6,744 nucleotides of DNA from an uncultured Oscillospiraceae bacterium (GTDB lineage Bacteria > Bacillota > Clostridia > Oscillospirales > Oscillospiraceae): assembly GCA_900754515.1 (NCBI GenBank), contig CAAEDD010000111.1, positions 1 through 6,744 of the forward strand, written 5' to 3'. Under the pieces are notes generated by a model. The model worked only from the letters and a program-made list of their open reading frames with translations. It was not told where the DNA came from and ran no database searches. Positions within the stretch are counted from its first letter, which is position 1; every line of letters starts with the position of its first letter. Shown here piece after piece: positions 1-5,339 of this stretch. The translations under genes were made by a program, and so were the position numbers.

Positions 1-1347
1 AAAGTCTGCATTGTAGGCGGTGCAGACCAGGGGGTGCAGGCGCAGGGCGCGGCCTTCCACCAGGATAGGCTCGAAAGCCTGGATGCCCAAACGATGCAGC
101 GTAGGTGCACGGTTCAGAAGCACGGGGTGCTCCTTGATAACGTCCTCCAGGGCGTCCCACACCTCGGTACGCTGCTTATCCACCATCTTCTTGGCGGATT
201 TGATATTGTTGGCCACGCCGTCCTCAACCAGCTTCTTCATTACGAAGGGGCGGAACAGCTCTATAGCCATCTCCTTAGGCACACCGCACTGATATATCTT
301 CAGGTCGGGGCCGACAACGATAACGCTACGTCCGGAGTAGTCAACACGCTTGCCAAGCAGGTTCTGGCGGAAACGGCCCTGCTTGCCCTTGAGCATGTCG
401 CTGAGGGATTTGAGGGCACGGGAGTTGGCACCGGTGACGGCACGGCCACGGCGGCCGTTGTCGATAAGGGCGTCTACTGCCTCCTGGAGCATGCGCTTCT
501 CATTACGCACTATGATGTCCGGGGCGTTGAGCTGCTGAAGTCTCTTGAGACGATTGTTGCGGTTGATAACACGGCGGTACAGATCATTCAGGTCGGAGGT
601 AGCAAAACGGCCGCCGTCCAGCTGTACCATGGGACGTATCTCAGGGGGGATCACAGGGAGGATGTCGATTATCATCCACTCGGGGCGGTTGCCGCTCTGG
701 CGGAAGGCTTCCACCACTTCCAGACGCTTGACTATCTTGGCCTTCTTCTGGCCGCTGGCAGTCTTCAGCTCCTCACGGAGCTCTGCTGCCAGCTTGTCGC
801 AGTCGATCTGCTGGAGCAGCTCCTTGATAGCCTCGGCACCGATGCCGGCCTTGAAGTCGTCCTCATACTTCTCCCGCATATCCCGGTACTCACGCTCAGT
901 GAGTATCTGGCACTTCTCCAGAGGAGTGAAGCCGGGGTCGATAACTATATAATTAGCAAAATACAGTACCTTCTCCAGCATTCTGGGGGTGAGGTCCAGC
1001 ATCAATCCCATGCGGCTGGGAATGCCCTTGAAATACCAGATGTGGGACACAGGGGCTGCCAGTTCGATATGGCCCATACGCTCACGGCGCACCTTGCTCT
1101 TGGTGACTTCCACGCCGCAGCGGTCACATATCTTGCCCTTGTAGCGGATCTTCTTGTACTTGCCGCAGTGGCACTCCCAGTCCTTGGTAGGTCCAAAAAT
1201 TCTTTCGCAAAACAGACCGTCCCGCTCAGGCTTAAGGGTACGGTAGTTTATGGTCTCCGGCTTTTTTACTTCGCCGTGGGACCAGCTGAGTATCATTTCA
1301 GGTGAGGCGATACCTATCTGAATAGCGTCAAAGGGTGTATAGCTCAT
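1..1347 (-). CDS. rpoC: DNA-directed RNA polymerase subunit beta-prime, N-terminal 449 residues (cut by window edge)
   Basis: Beta-prime is half of the RNA polymerase catalytic core and contributes the active-site magnesium ligands. The reading frame runs from an ATG at 1347 down to base 1 with no stop, so the gene continues outside the window. Visible in order: the N-terminal clamp; a zinc-binding site made by C59, C61, C74 and C77 (C-x-C-x12-C-x2-C); the lid region around residues 241-253 (VQLDGGRFATSD); the sigma-binding clamp helices at about 252-297, including RRVINRNNRLKRL and VRNEKRMLQEAVDAL; the rudder near 298-315; switch 2 at about 321-347 (GKQGRFRQNLLGKRVDYSGR). The window stops after NADF (446-449), so D448 is the first Asp of the NADFDGD metal-binding motif and the other two lie outside. 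The start overlaps the rpoB stop by one base (TGATG) and has an AGGAGG site 7 bases upstream. Identification is by strong family resemblance throughout. Nothing in the visible part is broken. Confidence 0.98.
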   Translation of the reverse strand, partial: MSYTPFDAIQIGIASPEMILSWSHGEVKKPETINYRTLKPERDGLFCERIFGPTKDWECHCGKYKKIRYKGKICDRCGVEVTKSKVRRERMGHIELAAPVSHIWYFKGIPSRMGLMLDLTPRMLEKVLYFANYIVIDPGFTPLEKCQILTEREYRDMREKYEDDFKAGIGAEAIKELLQQIDCDKLAAELREELKTASGQKKAKIVKRLEVVEAFRQSGNRPEWMIIDILPVIPPEIRPMVQLDGGRFATSDLNDLYRRVINRNNRLKRLQQLNAPDIIVRNEKRMLQEAVDALIDNGRRGRAVTGANSRALKSLSDMLKGKQGRFRQNLLGKRVDYSGRSVIVVGPDLKIYQCGVPKEMAIELFRPFVMKKLVEDGVANNIKSAKKMVDKQRTEVWDALEDVIKEHPVLLNRAPTLHRLGIQAFEPILVEGRALRLHPLVCTAYNADF

Positions 1348-4300
1348 CACATATCCTCCTCATCGTCGTCGGTATAATCATCATTGCCACCGAAGTCGGC
1401 GTCAAAATCGTCCTCAGGGATATCCTCAATTGAGTAACCCTCGGCCTCTATCTCGCCGTCGTCGGACTGGTAAAACTCATCCTTCATATCGGGGATAAAG
1501 TCGTCATCGTCATCATCCTTCAGCTCTATCTCCTGGCCGTTGGCATCCAGAACACGTATATCCAGGCACAAGGACTGGAGCTCTTTGACCAGGACCTTAA
1601 AGGATTCAGGTACTCCGGGCTGAGGAATATTGTTGCCCTTGACGATGGCCTCATAGGTCTTGACACGACCGGTGACATCGTCGGACTTGACGGTGAGTAT
1701 CTCCTGAAGGGTGTAGGCTGCGCCGTAGGCCTCCAGGGCCCAGACTTCCATTTCTCCGAAACGCTGGCCGCCGAACTGGGCCTTGCCGCCCAGAGGCTGC
1801 TGAGTGACCAGGCTGTAGGGGCCGGTGGAACGGGCATGGATCTTATCGTCCACCAGGTGGTGGAGTTTGAGGAAGTAGACCCAGCCAACGGTTACGTCGT
1901 TGTCAAATTTCTCGCCGGTGCGGCCGTCGTACATGACGCTCTTGCCGTCCTCCCTCAGGCCTGCCTGGCGGAGAGTCTCACGGATAGTGGACTCATTGGC
2001 GCCGTTAAAGACGGGGGTAGCCACCTTCCAGCCCAGAGCCTCGGCGGCATAGCCAAGGTGGACTTCCAGCACCTGACCGATATTCATACGGGAAGGCACG
2101 CCCAGGGGGTTCAGGACTATATCCAGAGGTGTACCATCGGGCATATAGGGCATATCCTCACGGGGCAGGACGCGGGATACAACGCCCTTGTTGCCGTGGC
2201 GGCCGGCCATCTTGTCTCCCACAGAGATCTTACGTTTCTGGGCGATATAGACACGTACTACCTGGTTTACGCCGGGGTTCATCTCGTCACCGTTTTCACG
2301 GGTGAATACTTTAACATCCACGATGATTCCGCTCTCGCCGTGGGGCACCTTCAGCGAAGTGTCGCGGACTTCTCTGGCCTTCTCACCGAATATGGCCCGG
2401 AGCAGACGCTCCTCGGCAGTGAGGTCGGTCTCGCCCTTGGGAGTGACCTTGCCCACCAGGATATCACCGGCAGTGACCTCTGCACCCACCATGATTATGC
2501 CCCGCTCGTCCAGATACTTCAGGGCATCGTCGCCCACACCGGGGATGTCACGGGTGATCTCCTCAGGTCCCAGCTTGGTGTCGCGGGCGTCGCACTCATA
2601 CTCCTCCACGTGGAGGGAGGTGAACACATCCTCCATGACCAGTCGCTCATTGAGGAGGATAGCGTCTTCGTAGTTGTAGCCTTCCCAGTTCATGTAGCCA
2701 ACAAGGATGTTCTTGCCCAGGGCAATCTCGCCGTTGGAAGTGCTGGGGCCGTCGGCCAGGACGTCGCCCTTGCAGACTCTGTCACCGGCATTGACTATGG
2801 GACGCTGGTTAATGCATGTGCCCTGGTTGGACCGGGCAAACTTAATGAGCTTATATTCCTTGGTCTCACCGGCATCGTATCTCACGGTGATGTACTGGGC
2901 ATCCACTTTGGTGACCACACCGTCGCCCTCGGCCAGCACGCACACGCCGGAGTCAACGGCGCACTTGTGCTCAATACCGGTAGCCACGATGGGAGCCTGG
3001 GTGGTCATAAGGGGAACGGCCTGGCGCTGCATGTTTGCGCCCATCAGGGCACGGTTGGCGTCGTCGTTCTCCAGGAATGGTATCATGGCGGTGGCTATGG
3101 ACACCATCATCTTGGGGCTTATATCTATATAGTCAACGTCTTCCCTGTTGACTTCAATGGTATCATTGCGGTGACGGCAGGTGACACGCTTGTTGATGAG
3201 AACACCGTTCTCGTCCACAGGCTCGGAGGCCTGGGCAACGATGTACTGATCCTCCATATCGGCAGTCATGTAATCCACCTGGTCGGTGAGGCGGCAGGTG
3301 CCCTTCTCCACCTTGCGGTAGGGAGCCACCAGGAAACCGTACTCATTGGCTCTGGCGTAAGAGGCCAGGTAGTTTATAAGGCCGATGTTGGGGCCTTCAG
3401 GAGTCTCTATCGGGCAGAGACGGCCGTAATGACTGTAGTGAACGTCACGAACATCGAAGCTGGCACGCTCACGGGACAGGCCGCCGGGGCCCAGGGCAGA
3501 CATACGCCGCTTGTGGGTCAGCTCAGCCAGGGGGTTTGTCTGGTCCATGAACTGGCTCAGGGGTGAGGATCCGAAGAACTCCTTGATGGCGGCGGTAACC
3601 GGCCGGATGTTTATAAGGCTCTGGGGAGTGACAATGTCCAGATCCTGGAGAGTCATACGCTCACGGATGACGCGCTCCATGCGGCTGAAGCCGATACGGA
3701 ACTGGTTTTGCAGCAGCTCGCCCACGCAGCGGACACGGCGGTTGCCCAGATGGTCGATATCGTCCGGCTCGCCTATGCCGTGAGCCAGGCAGTTGAGGTA
3801 GTTGACGGAGGAAAAGATGTCGTCCACCACAATGTGCTTTGGAATGAGCACGTCGATGTTGTCCTTGATGGCCGCCTTCAGGGCATCTCCCTGGTACTGC
3901 TGGCACAGCTGCTTCATGACTATGCCCCGGACTTTCTCCTTGATGCCCAGCTCCGCCGGGTCGAAATCCACATAGCGGGAGATATCCACCATGCCGTTGG
4001 AGAAGACCCGTACGGTCTTGCCGTCTGCCTTCAGAACCACATCGATCACGCCGGCGTCGGCAATCTCTCTGGCCTTGTCCCGGGAGATTATCTCACCGGC
4101 ATCGGCCAGAAGCTCCCCGGTAAAGGGGTCGGCCACAGGTGCAGCCAGCTCAAATCCGGCTATGCGGGGGAAGAGAGAGAGCTTCTTGTTGAACTTATAG
4201 CGACCCACATTGGATATCTCGTAGCGGCGGCGGTCAAAGAACAGCCCGTCCAGCAGAGTCTCGGCGGACTCCACGGTGGGAGGATCGCCGGGGCGCAGCT

Positions 4301-5072
4301 TACGGTATATCTCCAGCAGGCATTCGTCCCGGCTGGTAGTGGTATCCTTGTCTATGGTGGCAACCATGCGCTCGTCCTCACCGAAGATCTCTTTCAGACG
4401 TTCGTTGGTGGTTGCGCCCACATAGGGGTCGGCGACGCAGCTGAGCCAGGTGGCGGGGCGGTTCTCGTCATAGGCGCCCATAGCCTTGAGGAACCAGGTG
4501 ATAGGCAGCTTGCGGTTCTTGTCTATACGCACGGAGAAGACATCGTTGGCGTCGGTCTCATATTCCAGCCAGGCACCATGGTAGGGGATAATGGTGGAGG
4601 CATAGGTGTTTATCATGGCCTTGTCGGTGGTCTTGTCAAAGTACACGCCGGGAGAACGGACAATCTGGGAAACGATGACACGCTCTGCGCCGTTAATGAC
4701 GAAGGTTCCTCCATCGGTCATCAGGGGGAAATCCCCCATGAATATCTCCTGCTCCTTGATTTCCTCGGTCTCCTTGTTGCGCAGACGCACCCGCACCTTA
4801 AGGGGAGCGGCGTATGTGGCGTCCCTGGCCTTGCACTCTTCCTCGGAATACTTGGGCTTCTCATTCATAGAGTAATCTATGAAACTCAGCTCCAGATTGC
4901 CGGAGTAGTCGGTTACGGAGTCAACATCCCTGAACACCTCACGCAGTCCGGTTTCAAGAAACCATTTGTATGAGCTCTTCTGGATTTCCAAGAGATTGGG
5001 CATATCCATAATCTCTTGGGTGCGGGCAAAGCTTTTTCTCAAAGTCTTGCCATAGAGGACATCTTTTGGCAT
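1347..5072 (-). CDS. rpoB: DNA-directed RNA polymerase subunit beta, complete (1241 aa)
   Basis: Beta pairs with beta-prime to form the RNA polymerase catalytic centre. An in-frame GTG at 5105 would add 11 residues, but the ATG at 5072 has AAGGAGA 8 bases upstream and gives the usual bacterial N-terminus (MPKDVLYGKTLRKSF), so 5072 is chosen. Visible landmarks: GTFVINGAERVIVSQ near 122-136; the rifampicin pocket at 501-533 (GSSPLSQFMDQTNPLAELTH onward) with D510, H520 and S525 in the wild-type state; IETPEGPNIGLIN at 555-567; NWEGYNYEDAIL near 795-806; the flap region at about 835-945; the active-centre lysines K954 and K962 in GDKMAGRHGNKG; the C-terminal clamp segment GQRFGEMEVWALEAYGAAY around 1102-1120. 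There is no long insertion after the flap like the one in Enterobacteria. The last 56 residues (1186-1241) are an acidic tail with 29 Asp/Glu and one Lys. It is cotranscribed with rpoC. The gene upstream points the other way, so rpoBC should have its own promoter. Confidence 0.99.
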   Translation of the reverse strand: MPKDVLYGKTLRKSFARTQEIMDMPNLLEIQKSSYKWFLETGLREVFRDVDSVTDYSGNLELSFIDYSMNEKPKYSEEECKARDATYAAPLKVRVRLRNKETEEIKEQEIFMGDFPLMTDGGTFVINGAERVIVSQIVRSPGVYFDKTTDKAMINTYASTIIPYHGAWLEYETDANDVFSVRIDKNRKLPITWFLKAMGAYDENRPATWLSCVADPYVGATTNERLKEIFGEDERMVATIDKDTTTSRDECLLEIYRKLRPGDPPTVESAETLLDGLFFDRRRYEISNVGRYKFNKKLSLFPRIAGFELAAPVADPFTGELLADAGEIISRDKAREIADAGVIDVVLKADGKTVRVFSNGMVDISRYVDFDPAELGIKEKVRGIVMKQLCQQYQGDALKAAIKDNIDVLIPKHIVVDDIFSSVNYLNCLAHGIGEPDDIDHLGNRRVRCVGELLQNQFRIGFSRMERVIRERMTLQDLDIVTPQSLINIRPVTAAIKEFFGSSPLSQFMDQTNPLAELTHKRRMSALGPGGLSRERASFDVRDVHYSHYGRLCPIETPEGPNIGLINYLASYARANEYGFLVAPYRKVEKGTCRLTDQVDYMTADMEDQYIVAQASEPVDENGVLINKRVTCRHRNDTIEVNREDVDYIDISPKMMVSIATAMIPFLENDDANRALMGANMQRQAVPLMTTQAPIVATGIEHKCAVDSGVCVLAEGDGVVTKVDAQYITVRYDAGETKEYKLIKFARSNQGTCINQRPIVNAGDRVCKGDVLADGPSTSNGEIALGKNILVGYMNWEGYNYEDAILLNERLVMEDVFTSLHVEEYECDARDTKLGPEEITRDIPGVGDDALKYLDERGIIMVGAEVTAGDILVGKVTPKGETDLTAEERLLRAIFGEKAREVRDTSLKVPHGESGIIVDVKVFTRENGDEMNPGVNQVVRVYIAQKRKISVGDKMAGRHGNKGVVSRVLPREDMPYMPDGTPLDIVLNPLGVPSRMNIGQVLEVHLGYAAEALGWKVATPVFNGANESTIRETLRQAGLREDGKSVMYDGRTGEKFDNDVTVGWVYFLKLHHLVDDKIHARSTGPYSLVTQQPLGGKAQFGGQRFGEMEVWALEAYGAAYTLQEILTVKSDDVTGRVKTYEAIVKGNNIPQPGVPESFKVLVKELQSLCLDIRVLDANGQEIELKDDDDDDFIPDMKDEFYQSDDGEIEAEGYSIEDIPEDDFDADFGGNDDYTDDDEEDM
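1355..1360 (-). promoter_or_regulatory. rpoC ribosome binding site inside the rpoB 3' end
   Basis: AGGAGG on the minus strand lies 7 bases before the rpoC ATG. The same bases encode part of the terminal Glu-Glu-Asp-Met of RpoB. Together with the TGATG stop/start overlap this indicates translational coupling, which would help make beta and beta-prime in equal amounts. Confidence 0.9.
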
Positions 5073-5080
5073 TGGCGCAC

Positions 5081-5087
5081 TCTCCTT
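5081..5087 (-). promoter_or_regulatory. rpoB ribosome binding site (decides the start)
   Basis: AAGGAGA on the minus strand is 8 bases before the ATG at 5072. The longer in-frame GTG start at 5105 has no comparable site upstream, and its extra residues would be encoded by the ribosome site itself. This supports the 1241-residue form. Confidence 0.9.
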
Positions 5088-5100
5088 AAATGAAATTGCA

Positions 5101-5140
5101 AACACCCGGGTACGTTGTCAAACTCTGTACAGTCGGTGTT
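5101..5140 (-). promoter_or_regulatory. possible stem-loop just upstream of the rpoB ribosome site
   Basis: On the minus strand AACACC (5140-5135) and GGTGTT (5106-5101) are exact complements, 6 bp, enclosing 28 bases. Inside, GTAC at 5127-5130 and GTAC at 5110-5113 can also pair. The stem ends 13 bases before AAGGAGA, so if it forms it would sit close to the initiating ribosome. Only modest stability is expected. It could be chance, or could act together with the stem-loop at 5161-5213. Confidence 0.3.
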
Positions 5141-5167
5141 GATTTTACAAAGGGATAATGCTATACT
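5139..5167 (+). promoter_or_regulatory. candidate SigA-type promoter reading toward the membrane-protein gene
   Basis: TTGATT (5139-5144, 4 of 6 to consensus), a 17-base spacer, then TATACT (5162-5167, 5 of 6), with TG at 5159-5160 one base before the -10, making an extended -10. Start of transcription would be near 5174. It lies to the left of the rpoBC promoter, so the two face each other. The -10 falls inside the left arm of the inverted repeat at 5161-5213. This is a pattern match only. A weaker alternative -10 (TATAAA at 5239-5244) has no -35 partner. Confidence 0.45.
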
Positions 5168-5213
5168 GTCCACAGTGAAAGTGGGTAATGATGCCCCTTC
5201 CCTGGACACATAG
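5161..5213 (-). promoter_or_regulatory. 5'-terminal stem-loop of the rpoBC leader (imperfect inverted repeat)
   Basis: Minus-strand arms CTATGTGTCCA (5213-5203) and TGGACAGTATAG (5172-5161) form 11 base pairs, two of them G-U, with one bulged A. The enclosed bases can add a small GGG/CCC hairpin. The predicted rpoBC transcription start (about 5213) coincides with the first base of the stem, so the mRNA would begin with a hairpin. Known roles of such structures are protection from 5'-end decay and protein binding. In DNA the repeat lies between the two facing promoters and covers the -10 of the plus-strand one, so a protein operator is another reading. Confidence 0.45.
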
Positions 5214-5219
5214 CAATCC

Positions 5220-5249
5220 ATTTTAACATCGTGTTCCTTATAAAGTCAA
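5220..5249 (-). promoter_or_regulatory. candidate SigA-type promoter of the rpoB-rpoC operon
   Basis: On the minus strand TTGACT (5249-5244, 5 of 6) is followed by an 18-base spacer and TAAAAT (5225-5220, 5 of 6). The 30 bases upstream are rich in A and T, with an A run, like an UP element. Transcription would start near 5213 and leave a leader of about 140 bases before the rpoB ATG at 5072. An independent promoter is needed here, because the gene on the far side is divergent. Confidence 0.6.
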
Positions 5250-5278
5250 GGACTTTTTTGTAAATTGATGAAAATTTT

Positions 5279-5308
5279 GGCTGGAGTTTTCCTCCGGCCT
5301 GTTTTTTT
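5279..5308 (+). terminator. intrinsic terminator inside the leader of the membrane-protein gene
   Basis: An 8-bp GC-rich stem, GGCTGGAG (5279-5286) with CTCCGGCC (5292-5299), one of the pairs T-G, closes a 5-base loop TTTTC. It is followed after TG by seven T residues (5302-5308). Four A residues and four T residues precede it. This is the standard Rho-independent layout on the plus strand; the minus-strand reading lacks an immediate T run. It lies downstream of the plus promoter and 31 bases before the chosen ATG at 5340, so it would stop most transcripts before the gene unless it is overridden. It also argues against the longer start options at 5265 or 5268, which would place the terminator in coding sequence. 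Confidence 0.65.
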
Positions 5309-5326
5309 ATCATTCTGCTCTTTCTC

Positions 5327-5331
5327 AGAGG
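5327..5331 (+). promoter_or_regulatory. ribosome binding site for the membrane-protein gene (decides the start)
   Basis: AGAGG lies 8 bases before the ATG at 5340. The upstream in-frame candidates, TTG at 5265 and ATG at 5268, have only AAGGA at 5248-5252, which is 12 and 15 bases away and therefore badly spaced. The start at 5340 is preferred, but the site is not strong. Confidence 0.6.
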
Positions 5332-5339
5332 TACTTCTT

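Larger units (their letters stand above)
5174..5308 (+). ncRNA. putative short leader RNA or attenuator divergent to rpoB
   Basis: This is the interval between the predicted plus-strand transcription start and the end of the T run of the terminator at 5279-5308, about 135 bases. It does not resemble a riboswitch, T-box, 6S, SRP or RNase P RNA that I can recognise: no T-box AGGGTGG motif and no known aptamer core is seen. No convincing antiterminator that competes for the terminator stem could be drawn by eye. The first 40 bases are complementary to the start of the rpoBC leader. It may be a regulated leader of the membrane gene, a stand-alone small RNA, or not exist if the promoter is not real. 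Confidence 0.3.

Noticed and set aside
34..1305. 423-codon plus-strand open frame opposite rpoC
   Set aside because: Its codons line up exactly with the rpoC codons on the other strand, so it stays open simply because rpoC here avoids TTA, CTA and TCA. It has no ribosome site and a low-complexity Leu/Val/His-rich product with no family resemblance.
1836..3566. 576-codon plus-strand open frame opposite rpoB
   Set aside because: Same codon-register effect as opposite rpoC: exact antisense alignment to rpoB codons. The rpoB protein on the minus strand is unmistakable and complete.
3708..4973. 421-codon plus-strand open frame opposite the N-terminal part of rpoB
   Set aside because: Antisense shadow in the same register; no ribosome site, no recognisable domain.
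5073..5105. GTG start at 5105 giving a 1252-residue RpoB
   Set aside because: The added 11 residues cover the ribosome site for the ATG at 5072 and are not part of the usual RpoB N-terminus.
5116..5121. TTGACA on the minus strand close to rpoB as the -35 of a second rpoB promoter
   Set aside because: With a 17-base spacer the -10 position reads CAATTT, which does not resemble TATAAT, and it would leave almost no leader before the ribosome site.
5151..5196. GGATAATG and GGGTAATGATG strings resembling part of a thiamine pyrophosphate riboswitch
   Set aside because: The other conserved segments of that riboswitch (CTGAGA and the rest of the core in the right order) are absent; the resemblance is a short chance match and overlaps the promoter.
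5039..5221. 60-codon minus-strand open frame over the rpoB leader
   Set aside because: It overlaps the certain rpoB start in another frame and covers the predicted promoter and leader structures; no family resemblance was seen.
5242..5259. AAAGTC-AAG-GACTTT hairpin followed by more T residues as a second terminator
   Set aside because: The stem is only 6 bp and AT-rich, with a 3-base loop and only three unpaired T residues. It coincides with the -35 of the rpoBC promoter, which explains the sequence better.
5265..5339. Upstream TTG/ATG starts adding about 25 residues to the membrane protein
   Set aside because: Poorly spaced ribosome site, and the segment contains a canonical intrinsic terminator, which would lie inside the coding region. 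An N-terminal signal segment cannot be fully excluded.
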